A stretch of 64,000 bases of DNA from Encephalitozoon hellem ATCC 50504 (lineage: Eukaryota > Microsporidia > Unikaryonidae): positions 62,001 through 126,000 of the forward strand of contig NC_018479.1 of assembly GCF_000277815.2 (NCBI RefSeq), in the 5' to 3' direction. Shown piece by piece: positions 47,768 to 56,370 of the stretch; position 1 is the first letter of the stretch; each line of letters opens with the position of its first letter. Below the pieces are notes generated by a model. The model worked only from the letters and a program-made list of their open reading frames with translations, did no database searches and was not told the origin of the DNA. A program made the position numbers and the translations under genes.

Positions 47768-49702
47768 ATTATGAAGACCAATAGTGGTTGAGTATAGATG
47801 GTGAAAGCTTTTCAAACACGGTCATTTAATTCCAAGTGCCTTGTTAATCTCTTTCTCAAAGAACTTCTCAATAACAGGCCTCCTCTTCTTCCCGGTCGGC
47901 GTAACAAACTCCCCAGAACAGAGGGCCTCAAGCCCCTGCCGCACAACAATAACACGCCACGGAATCTCAAGCTTCGTTATCTTCTTCTGCTTAAACAGCC
48001 TCTCCCCAGTTGAAAGAACATGCTGGAAAATCTCCTTGTCGCTCTTCTGCGTCCCAGGACACACAGCAATCGCAACAATCTTGTCACTGTCAGACCTCCG
48101 CGGAATGCACATGTCCTGCACAACCTCGCCGTCGCTGTAAAGCACCTCAAGCTTCTCGGGGTCAATGTACTCCCCCTGAGACGTCTTGAACCCGTCCTTC
48201 ACACGCCCAATCACAGAAAACATCCCAGTCCTCGTGTCAAACATCCCAATGTCCCCAGTCCGGAGCCATCCGTCAGAAGTAAACAGCTCGCGCGTCTCCT
48301 CAGGCCTCTTGAAGTACCCCTGCGTCACATTGTCGCCCCGAAGCAGAATCTCCCCAACCCTGCACGACGGATACCGCCGCACATACTCAGACCTCAGCTC
48401 GTCGCTTATCTCCCCAAGCTTCACCTCGTTCGACGGAAACGGAATCCCAACATTGTCGTACACGTGGTTGTCGAGAGGCTGCACAATCCCCGCACCAACA
48501 TTCTCAGTCTGCCCATACCCTTGGAAAATCCTGCACGAAAGCACAGCCTGCATGTACACCAGGACATCCTTCTTCAGAGGCGCAGACCCACACAGAATCT
48601 TCTCAATCCTCCCCCCAAACTCCCTCGATATCCGGTTGAACACAAGCCAGTCAAGGAACCGGTTCTTCAGCTCCCCCTTCACAGCTACACCCCACATCTT
48701 GTACCAGAGCGCCGCACGGAAAACCCCCCGCACAAAAATGTTCTTCTGCCGCACATTCTCCTCAATCTTCTCCTTAAATAGGTTCAGCACACGCGGAACA
48801 GAAATAATAAACGTCGGCTTCGCAACAAGGTAGTCCTCCTTGATCTCCCGAGGATTCCCCCGGTAGAACACTATCTTGCATCCATACGCCATCGAAATGT
48901 TGATGCATATCCTCTCCATCACATGTGCCAGAGGCAGGTACGACAGGTACACATCGTCCCGCGAAAGACGCACCATCTCCCCCTCGTTGGATCCGCGGAA
49001 TATCCCTGCAACACCAGAAATAAAGTTCTTGTGCGTCAGCATCACTCCCTTCGGCTTCCCAGACGTCCCGCTCGTGTAGCATATCGTCGCAAGGTCGTCC
49101 CCGCTTGGATACCGGGTGCCGTCCACATCCACGTCAGTAGACACAACATCCCAAAAGTACTCCACCCGGACACCGACATTCTCAAGCATCTCCTTGACAT
49201 TCTCGTCACGGTCCATCAGAATCACACACGAAAGCTTCCCCCTGCTCTCAAGAACACTCTCAAGCAGCAGCTTGGCCTTGTCCGCAGACGCAATACACAC
49301 CTTCATCTCAGTCTCCTCAAGAATCAGCTGCACATTCTCGGGCGAAAACGTCGAGTACAGCGGGACATTCGTGCACCCGCACATGTACGACGCCATCTCC
49401 GCAACAATCCACTCGTACCTGTTCACAGAGTAGATTCCGACAATGTCCTTTGGCTCTGTCATCTTGCTGAGGAAGCTTGCAATGCCCTTGACATCTCTCA
49501 GGGTCTCGCTTGCAGACTTGTACACAACCTCTCCGCCGGATATTGTCCCAAAGAGGGGGTCGCTGCCCGCTGTGCTGCACCTGGTGAGGAAGATCTCCAA
49601 GACTGTCTTCGACCCGTCTGGTGCACACACAACACCCTGCTGGAAGTTGACGTGCTGCACAGACCCATCGTCCATAACTCTGATTCTCCCCATTATATCC
49701 CT
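47768..49702 (-). repeat. Inverted duplication, left arm
   Basis: 1,935 bp. Position x here pairs with 101742 minus x in the right arm with no length change. The arm holds a full acyl-CoA synthetase gene, 54 bp after its stop and 9 bp before its start. The only difference I found is 48464 against 53278 (His or Gln codon). Beyond the ends, the flanks are unrelated. Confidence 0.95.
47822..49693 (-). CDS. Long-chain acyl-CoA synthetase, copy A
   Basis: 623 aa from the ATG at 49693, preceded by CCCTAGGGATATA; an upstream frame to 49810 runs into YSH1 and is not used. Activates long-chain fatty acids to acyl-CoA through an acyl-adenylate; such parasites rely on host lipids. The AMP-binding loop is YTSGTSGKPKGVMLTHKN (about 210-227), with YGQTENVGAG, GWLRTGDIGMFD and the C-terminal lid GEYIDPEKLE. 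The C-terminus has the conserved KKRRPVIEKFF block. No signal peptide. Codons are strongly G/C-ending compared with neighbours. Residue 410 is His. Confidence 0.93.
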   Translation of the reverse strand: MGRIRVMDDGSVQHVNFQQGVVCAPDGSKTVLEIFLTRCSTAGSDPLFGTISGGEVVYKSASETLRDVKGIASFLSKMTEPKDIVGIYSVNRYEWIVAEMASYMCGCTNVPLYSTFSPENVQLILEETEMKVCIASADKAKLLLESVLESRGKLSCVILMDRDENVKEMLENVGVRVEYFWDVVSTDVDVDGTRYPSGDDLATICYTSGTSGKPKGVMLTHKNFISGVAGIFRGSNEGEMVRLSRDDVYLSYLPLAHVMERICINISMAYGCKIVFYRGNPREIKEDYLVAKPTFIISVPRVLNLFKEKIEENVRQKNIFVRGVFRAALWYKMWGVAVKGELKNRFLDWLVFNRISREFGGRIEKILCGSAPLKKDVLVYMQAVLSCRIFQGYGQTENVGAGIVQPLDNHVYDNVGIPFPSNEVKLGEISDELRSEYVRRYPSCRVGEILLRGDNVTQGYFKRPEETRELFTSDGWLRTGDIGMFDTRTGMFSVIGRVKDGFKTSQGEYIDPEKLEVLYSDGEVVQDMCIPRRSDSDKIVAIAVCPGTQKSDKEIFQHVLSTGERLFKQKKITKLEIPWRVIVVRQGLEALCSGEFVTPTGKKRRPVIEKFFEKEINKALGIK

Positions 49703-49770
49703 AGGGATTGAAATTAAGATTTTAATAAAATATCCTATCGAAAACACCTCACAAACAGCTTCATTCAACC

Positions 49771-51702
49771 TTAGACTTCCGAATATATCACCTCTATCTT
49801 TCGCATGCATTCATTTATTCTGTCGACTATAGAAGAGTCGCCTGTCGCTCCTTCAGCACTAATACATGCCTCTCTGCACCCGTTCTTAACTCTTATAACA
49901 CCCTCATCCTTCTCAATCACAAAGTAATTCTTTAGAACACTAATCAAAAGCTCATCCTTTCCCATCTTGCTCAGCTTAACACTCTTTGTCTTCAACCCAA
50001 TCCCAGATATCATCCTGCTTATCGATATCGCCAGGACATCGTCTGCATAGTTGCTCTTCCATTCAAGCACAACCTCTTGTCCATCCAGCCTAACATGGAC
50101 ATTACCTATCATAAACCCAGAATCAACCTCGACAAGTTCAGAAAACCCATCCATAAGAACTTGCTTCAGCAGCATCGCCGTGGAATTGTACGGTATCCTT
50201 TGCCTTTCATATATGCACATCTCCTTGTATTTGGCCTCAACCAGCTCATCTCTCTTGTAAATCCTTATGTCGTCCTCCGTCCCTATGATAATCCCCTCAA
50301 ACTCTCCTTCAACATTGGTAAATATCTTCGCCTCATTGTCCTTGACAAGATCAAACTCCGCCTCCTCCCCATTCCGGAGGGTATAAAGCACCATCTCAAC
50401 CCCCTTCTTCTCATTTCTTTGCTGAATAACATTCCTAAGCCTTTGCATCTCATTCATCTCTCCATGCACAAAAAAGAGATGCTTCGGCTGGCACTCCTCA
50501 ATAAACTGGCTGTTCTGCGTGAAGTCCACATGTGCACTGAACGAGATATATTCTACAGACATATTGAGCCGAAGCTTCTTTCCATTCAGCGCCTCTATCT
50601 CCTTCGGCTCGCTGAGTATTTCCTTTGCAAGTGTTCCATCCACACAATAGCCAGGTATTATCACCGCATTCCTGCTGTCAGAGCACCACCGCTCAAAAAG
50701 ATCCCTTGAAAGCCCACTTTGAAGCATCCCAGGACTAGCCATTATCACACATGGCCCCTCGTCGTCAAACGAGTCTATGCCCTTAAGATTCTTGACATAC
50801 TTAAACGCAAAAGGATTCCTGACAAGGCTCAGCTTCTGGATTCTCTCGTTCATCATCCCTATGTATGTCTGGTATACCCCCATACACCTCTTTGCCAGTG
50901 CAGATGCATAGTAGATGGGAATCTTCTGCAACGAAGCATTCGAGCCCCAATGCTCTTCAAGAATAAGAAGCAGCTCCTGTGCTCTTCCAAGGGCAAACAC
51001 AGGAAGCAGGCACCTTCCACCCCTCTGAACAACATTCTGGACAATACTTGTAAACCTTCCTTCTCTTTCAGCCCTTGGAAGGTGGCATTGCACTCCGTAT
51101 GTGGATTCTGTTATCAGTGCGTCTATTTTGCATCCAGGTGACTCGGCCGCTTTGAGGTGCCTGTCCTCTTCTCTGCTGAAGTCTCCTGTGTAAAGAACCT
51201 TGCTTTTCTCTATTTCAATCAGAAACATTGCTGCCCCCAGTACATGCCCTGCATTCAGCGCCTTGACTTTAATCCCTTTCACATTAACCTCTTGATGGTA
51301 ATCAATCGGTATGATTCTATCGTAACACTTGACCAGATCGGTTTCCGTGTAGAAGTCTGCATCCGATGCTGCATTTATAAGCCTGATGTAATCGTTCAGA
51401 AGCCATTTAAGAATGGCCTTTGTAGGATGTGTCATATAGACCTTTCCTTTGAAGCTTGTTTTTTCTGTTAGAAATGGTAGAGCAGCAGCATGGTCGAGAT
51501 GGAAGTGTGTGATAAATATAGCATCGATCTTCGAGAGGTCCACAAGATCCAAAAAGGGAAGAGATGCCACCCCGGTATATGCAGGATGTACCCCGCAGTC
51601 CAGCATTATAGTCCTACCCCCGCATTCAACAATAACACACGACCTTCCAACTTCATTTCCTGCCCCAAGAGGCATTATCTTTATCTTCTCATTGGAGAAC
51701 AT
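49771..51702 (-). CDS. YSH1: mRNA 3'-end endonuclease CPSF73
   Basis: 643 aa (yeast 779). Metallo-beta-lactamase/beta-CASP nuclease that cuts pre-mRNA before polyadenylation. Zinc motifs: HFHLDHAA near residues 65-72, GHVLGAAMF, TGDFSREEDRHL and STYG. The beta-CASP region includes PVFALGRAQELLLIL and SAHVDFTQNSQFI; HGE near 412 is the final ligand. A C-terminal domain of about 200 aa follows. It alone occupies the spacer between the two acyl-CoA synthetase arms. ATG follows CTCCCCTAGA. The YSH1 rather than Cft2 assignment rests on intact catalytic residues. Confidence 0.93.
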   Translation of the reverse strand: MFSNEKIKIMPLGAGNEVGRSCVIVECGGRTIMLDCGVHPAYTGVASLPFLDLVDLSKIDAIFITHFHLDHAAALPFLTEKTSFKGKVYMTHPTKAILKWLLNDYIRLINAASDADFYTETDLVKCYDRIIPIDYHQEVNVKGIKVKALNAGHVLGAAMFLIEIEKSKVLYTGDFSREEDRHLKAAESPGCKIDALITESTYGVQCHLPRAEREGRFTSIVQNVVQRGGRCLLPVFALGRAQELLLILEEHWGSNASLQKIPIYYASALAKRCMGVYQTYIGMMNERIQKLSLVRNPFAFKYVKNLKGIDSFDDEGPCVIMASPGMLQSGLSRDLFERWCSDSRNAVIIPGYCVDGTLAKEILSEPKEIEALNGKKLRLNMSVEYISFSAHVDFTQNSQFIEECQPKHLFFVHGEMNEMQRLRNVIQQRNEKKGVEMVLYTLRNGEEAEFDLVKDNEAKIFTNVEGEFEGIIIGTEDDIRIYKRDELVEAKYKEMCIYERQRIPYNSTAMLLKQVLMDGFSELVEVDSGFMIGNVHVRLDGQEVVLEWKSNYADDVLAISISRMISGIGLKTKSVKLSKMGKDELLISVLKNYFVIEKDEGVIRVKNGCREACISAEGATGDSSIVDRINECMRKIEVIYSEV

Positions 51703-51847
51703 TCTAGGGGAGCAGAAGTAGATTGAATTTCATGCAGCCGCTTCTTCTTTTTGGCGAAGACGAACATAAAAAACCACCTAGTATTAATGAGCAGATGCCA
51801 AATATGGATAATTTGAAAATATATAATAATGGATAGACTAAGGTGCA

Positions 51848-53920
51848 ATGGGAGGGATTAGGTTTACTGCAGTTAAATCGTTTTTTGCCAGTGTTGTGAT
51901 ACTTAGTAGTCTTGTGTTCGCAGATTATGCTCAAGTAACTAATGGCAAGGGCATTAAGGGTTTTGTACCTGATGCTCCGAAAGGTTCTATGAAGGCAGGC
52001 AGCCCAGGTAGCAATGAAAGTGCTATTGTTTCTAATCTCAGGGATATAATGGGGAGAATCAGAGTTATGGACGATGGGTCTGTGCAGCACGTCAACTTCC
52101 AGCAGGGTGTTGTGTGTGCACCAGACGGGTCGAAGACAGTCTTGGAGATCTTCCTCACCAGGTGCAGCACAGCGGGCAGCGACCCCCTCTTTGGGACAAT
52201 ATCCGGCGGAGAGGTTGTGTACAAGTCTGCAAGCGAGACCCTGAGAGATGTCAAGGGCATTGCAAGCTTCCTCAGCAAGATGACAGAGCCAAAGGACATT
52301 GTCGGAATCTACTCTGTGAACAGGTACGAGTGGATTGTTGCGGAGATGGCGTCGTACATGTGCGGGTGCACGAATGTCCCGCTGTACTCGACGTTTTCGC
52401 CCGAGAATGTGCAGCTGATTCTTGAGGAGACTGAGATGAAGGTGTGTATTGCGTCTGCGGACAAGGCCAAGCTGCTGCTTGAGAGTGTTCTTGAGAGCAG
52501 GGGGAAGCTTTCGTGTGTGATTCTGATGGACCGTGACGAGAATGTCAAGGAGATGCTTGAGAATGTCGGTGTCCGGGTGGAGTACTTTTGGGATGTTGTG
52601 TCTACTGACGTGGATGTGGACGGCACCCGGTATCCAAGCGGGGACGACCTTGCGACGATATGCTACACGAGCGGGACGTCTGGGAAGCCGAAGGGAGTGA
52701 TGCTGACGCACAAGAACTTTATTTCTGGTGTTGCAGGGATATTCCGCGGATCCAACGAGGGGGAGATGGTGCGTCTTTCGCGGGACGATGTGTACCTGTC
52801 GTACCTGCCTCTGGCACATGTGATGGAGAGGATATGCATCAACATTTCGATGGCGTATGGATGCAAGATAGTGTTCTACCGGGGGAATCCTCGGGAGATC
52901 AAGGAGGACTACCTTGTTGCGAAGCCGACGTTTATTATTTCTGTTCCGCGTGTGCTGAACCTATTTAAGGAGAAGATTGAGGAGAATGTGCGGCAGAAGA
53001 ACATTTTTGTGCGGGGGGTTTTCCGTGCGGCGCTCTGGTACAAGATGTGGGGTGTAGCTGTGAAGGGGGAGCTGAAGAACCGGTTCCTTGACTGGCTTGT
53101 GTTCAACCGGATATCGAGGGAGTTTGGGGGGAGGATTGAGAAGATTCTGTGTGGGTCTGCGCCTCTGAAGAAGGATGTCCTGGTGTACATGCAGGCTGTG
53201 CTTTCGTGCAGGATTTTCCAAGGGTATGGGCAGACTGAGAATGTTGGTGCGGGGATTGTGCAGCCTCTCGACAACCAGGTGTACGACAATGTTGGGATTC
53301 CGTTTCCGTCGAACGAGGTGAAGCTTGGGGAGATAAGCGACGAGCTGAGGTCTGAGTATGTGCGGCGGTATCCGTCGTGCAGGGTTGGGGAGATTCTGCT
53401 TCGGGGCGACAATGTGACGCAGGGGTACTTCAAGAGGCCTGAGGAGACGCGCGAGCTGTTTACTTCTGACGGATGGCTCCGGACTGGGGACATTGGGATG
53501 TTTGACACGAGGACTGGGATGTTTTCTGTGATTGGGCGTGTGAAGGACGGGTTCAAGACGTCTCAGGGGGAGTACATTGACCCCGAGAAGCTTGAGGTGC
53601 TTTACAGCGACGGCGAGGTTGTGCAGGACATGTGCATTCCGCGGAGGTCTGACAGTGACAAGATTGTTGCGATTGCTGTGTGTCCTGGGACGCAGAAGAG
53701 CGACAAGGAGATTTTCCAGCATGTTCTTTCAACTGGGGAGAGGCTGTTTAAGCAGAAGAAGATAACGAAGCTTGAGATTCCGTGGCGTGTTATTGTTGTG
53801 CGGCAGGGGCTTGAGGCCCTCTGTTCTGGGGAGTTTGTTACGCCGACCGGGAAGAAGAGGAGGCCTGTTATTGAGAAGTTCTTTGAGAAAGAGATTAACA
53901 AGGCACTTGGAATTAAATGA
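51848..53920 (+). CDS. Acyl-CoA synthetase copy B with fused secretory leader
   Basis: 690 aa. Residues 68-690 equal copy A except residue 477 (Gln for His). Residues 1-64 are unrelated: MGGIRFTAVKSFFASVVILS starts a textbook signal peptide, with a predicted cut after SSLVFA, then a Gly/Ser/Ala-rich stretch to SNL. The homology to copy A begins exactly at the codon after residue 64, 9 bp before copy A's ATG. No CCC run precedes 51848, but AATATATAATAA lies near 51822-51833; the internal ATG at 52049 keeps its GGGATATA signal and could be used instead. Whether the leader is translated is not known; if it is, the enzyme would enter the ER. The leader may be the head of an unidentified secreted protein gene. 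Confidence 0.8.
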   Translation: MGGIRFTAVKSFFASVVILSSLVFADYAQVTNGKGIKGFVPDAPKGSMKAGSPGSNESAIVSNLRDIMGRIRVMDDGSVQHVNFQQGVVCAPDGSKTVLEIFLTRCSTAGSDPLFGTISGGEVVYKSASETLRDVKGIASFLSKMTEPKDIVGIYSVNRYEWIVAEMASYMCGCTNVPLYSTFSPENVQLILEETEMKVCIASADKAKLLLESVLESRGKLSCVILMDRDENVKEMLENVGVRVEYFWDVVSTDVDVDGTRYPSGDDLATICYTSGTSGKPKGVMLTHKNFISGVAGIFRGSNEGEMVRLSRDDVYLSYLPLAHVMERICINISMAYGCKIVFYRGNPREIKEDYLVAKPTFIISVPRVLNLFKEKIEENVRQKNIFVRGVFRAALWYKMWGVAVKGELKNRFLDWLVFNRISREFGGRIEKILCGSAPLKKDVLVYMQAVLSCRIFQGYGQTENVGAGIVQPLDNQVYDNVGIPFPSNEVKLGEISDELRSEYVRRYPSCRVGEILLRGDNVTQGYFKRPEETRELFTSDGWLRTGDIGMFDTRTGMFSVIGRVKDGFKTSQGEYIDPEKLEVLYSDGEVVQDMCIPRRSDSDKIVAIAVCPGTQKSDKEIFQHVLSTGERLFKQKKITKLEIPWRVIVVRQGLEALCSGEFVTPTGKKRRPVIEKFFEKEINKALGIK

Positions 53921-53974
53921 CCGTGTTTGAAAAGCTTTCACCATCTATACTCAACCACTATTGGTCTTCATAAT
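52040..53974 (+). repeat. Inverted duplication, right arm
   Basis: 1,935 bp, reverse complement of 47768-49702. The upstream junction joins CTC to AGGGATATAATG; copy A has CCT at the same place. The downstream end falls in TTCATAAT before the RNR1 promoter. Identity covers untranslated DNA as well as codons, so selection on protein cannot explain it. Confidence 0.95.
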
Positions 53975-53999
53975 TTTTGCTAACCTTTCAAACCCTGAA

Positions 54000-56309
54000 A
54001 TGGAAAATTCTTTGAATACCAAGAGGATCAGAACTGAAAAGCTTGGAATAGAAGGTGTTAGGGGGCAAATAGAGGAGTATGCTAGAATACTTGATCTGAA
54101 ACATGTGGATGTTAACGAGCTGATGGACAAAATAATCTCTGGGTGGTGCGAAGACATGACCAGAAAGGAAGTTATGGACTACTGCAGTGAGACGGCTGCA
54201 TCCATGATTACCAAGCATCCTGAGTATGGGCGAATTTCGTCGAGAATTGTTGTTTCGTACATCCACGAGGTCACGATGGATTCCTTCAGTGAGAAAATCA
54301 AGTACATACAAAAGCACCGAGGGACGATTTCCGAAGAGATGTATGAAATAATACTGGAGAATAAGGAGACCATTGACGCCATGATAAACTACGAGAACGA
54401 TTTTCTGTTCAGTTATTTTGGAATACTTACCTTAATGAAGTCCTATCTTATAAGGGTGGGAGACGAGATTGTTGAGAGACCCCAGGATGTGTTTATGAGA
54501 ACAGCTCTGCAGATCCACAAGACTGACTTCGAGAGGGTGAAGGAGACCTATGACATGCTTTCGGAGCACTACTTTACACATGCAACGCCAACTCTTTACA
54601 ACTCATGCCTCAAGAATCCTCAGCTTGCAAGCTGCTTTCTTATATCGCCGAAGGAAGACTCTATTGAGGGTGTGTATCACATGGTGAACCAAGCGGCGAT
54701 TATAACGAAGTACTCTGGAGGGATAGGACTCAATCTCCATAGCATCAGGTCGAAGGGGTCCCCTCTAAAGAACACTGGGGGAAGAAGCAACGGAATTGTC
54801 CCACTAATCCAAGTTTTCAATGCAACGAAGAGATACATCAACCAAGGGGCTGAGAGAAGGCCTGGGTCGATAGCGATTTATCTTGAACCGTGGCATATGG
54901 AGATATTTGACTTCTTGGACATAAGAAAGAACACAGGGCCTGAAGATCTCCGTGCAAGAGACATGTTTATTGCTCTGTGGGTCAATGACCTGTTTATGGA
55001 AAGGGTCAAGAACAACGAGGAATGGTCCCTGTTCTGCCCGAGCCAGGCTGTTGGGCTAGATGAGGTGTGGGGAGAGGAGTTCAATGCACTGTATTGCAAA
55101 TATGAAAAGACCATCAGCAGGACTGTGGTCCCGGCGCAGAAGCTGTGGAAGGCTATAATAGAGGCGCAAATTGAGACTGGGACGCCATATATGTGCTACA
55201 AGGATGCATGCAATAGGCTCAGCAATATGCAACATCTTGGGACTATCAAGTCGTCGAACCTTTGTGCAGAGATAGTTGAGTATTCCTCAGGAGATGAGAC
55301 TTCTGTGTGTAATCTTGCATCTATTTCCCTTCCCAAGTTTGTTAAGAATGGGGTGTTTGACTTTGAGTCTTTTAGGAGCATAGTTCGGATAATAACGATA
55401 AATCTGAATAGGGTGATAGATTGGAGCTACTATCCTATTGAGGAGGCAAAGACATCAAACATGAGGCACAGACCCATTGGGATAGGGGTGCAAGGGCTAG
55501 CGGACCTGTTTGCGATTTTGAGATTTCCGTTTGAAAGTGATGAGGCAAGGAAGCTGAACAAGGAAATTTTCGAGGCCATGTACTACTCTGCACTGGAAGC
55601 GTCATGTGAGCTGGCTGAAGCCGAAGGGCCATTTGAGTCTTACGAGGGATCGTCGATAAGCAAAGGGATTTTCCACTTTGAGTTAGCTGGAAAGAAGGCA
55701 TCTAACAAATGGGATTGGGAGGGGCTTCGAGAAAGAATCAAAAGGTATGGGACGAGGAACAGCCTTCTGATTGCACTGATGCCAACTTCTGGGACCTCGC
55801 AGATATTTGGAAACAACGAGGCGTTTGAGCCGTATGCATCGAATATATACACAAGGAGAACGCATGCAGGAGAGTTCCAGATTGTCAATCAATATCTAAT
55901 TGACGATCTTGTGAAGCTAGGGTTGTGGTCCTATGAAATGAAGAACCTGATTGTCGAGAACGAAGGGTCGATCCAGAATATCACTTCGATTCCATCGAAG
56001 ATTAGAGAAATCTATAAGACTGTCTGGGAAATAAAGATGAAGTCTGTGATAGATCTGGCAGCAGATAGACAGGCGTTTATCGACCAATCTCAGTCTCTGA
56101 ATATATTTATAGCAAAGCCGACATACTCTCAGCTTACCTCGATGCATTTTTATGGATACCACTGCGGACTGAAGACTGGGATGTACTATCTGAGGACAAG
56201 GCCCATAACGTCGGCAATCAAGTTTACGGTGGACAAGAAGCTTGCAGAGAAAACGCTATCCTCCATGAACTACGATGCCGATGAGCCTTGCTCGATGTGC
56301 TCTTCTTGA
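54000..56309 (+). CDS. RNR1: Ribonucleotide reductase large subunit
   Basis: 769 aa, class Ia. Reduces NDPs to dNDPs with a separate small subunit. The frame runs up to 53961, but the ATG at 54000 follows AACCCTGAA. Substrate-site Cys residues are in QLASCFLIS (near 218) and the NLCAEIVEYSS ... CNLASISLPKF block carries the thiyl radical Cys and partner Asn/Glu. YSGGIGLNLHSIRSKGSP and MPTSGTSQIFGNNEAFEP are near-invariant. The C-terminal swivel CSMC (PCSMCSS) is intact. The N-terminus has a shortened ATP cone, so allosteric activity control may be reduced; that is an inference. Confidence 0.96.
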   Translation: MENSLNTKRIRTEKLGIEGVRGQIEEYARILDLKHVDVNELMDKIISGWCEDMTRKEVMDYCSETAASMITKHPEYGRISSRIVVSYIHEVTMDSFSEKIKYIQKHRGTISEEMYEIILENKETIDAMINYENDFLFSYFGILTLMKSYLIRVGDEIVERPQDVFMRTALQIHKTDFERVKETYDMLSEHYFTHATPTLYNSCLKNPQLASCFLISPKEDSIEGVYHMVNQAAIITKYSGGIGLNLHSIRSKGSPLKNTGGRSNGIVPLIQVFNATKRYINQGAERRPGSIAIYLEPWHMEIFDFLDIRKNTGPEDLRARDMFIALWVNDLFMERVKNNEEWSLFCPSQAVGLDEVWGEEFNALYCKYEKTISRTVVPAQKLWKAIIEAQIETGTPYMCYKDACNRLSNMQHLGTIKSSNLCAEIVEYSSGDETSVCNLASISLPKFVKNGVFDFESFRSIVRIITINLNRVIDWSYYPIEEAKTSNMRHRPIGIGVQGLADLFAILRFPFESDEARKLNKEIFEAMYYSALEASCELAEAEGPFESYEGSSISKGIFHFELAGKKASNKWDWEGLRERIKRYGTRNSLLIALMPTSGTSQIFGNNEAFEPYASNIYTRRTHAGEFQIVNQYLIDDLVKLGLWSYEMKNLIVENEGSIQNITSIPSKIREIYKTVWEIKMKSVIDLAADRQAFIDQSQSLNIFIAKPTYSQLTSMHFYGYHCGLKTGMYYLRTRPITSAIKFTVDKKLAEKTLSSMNYDADEPCSMCSS

Positions 56310-56370
56310 TTAAACGTTATTGTCTTGATTTAGCTTTAACATGGATGGGCGGTGATTATGTCTTTAGCAG

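Noticed and set aside
49694..49810. N-terminal extension of copy A from an upstream in-frame ATG
   Set aside because: It overlaps the YSH1 coding end in another frame and has no start signal; the ATG at 49693 has one and matches the arm boundary.
51704..52819. 371-codon antisense frame in the right arm (and mirror frames of 253-262 codons in both arms)
   Set aside because: Caused by the GC-rich third positions of the acyl-CoA synthetase; composition is Arg/His/Pro/Leu-rich with no homology.
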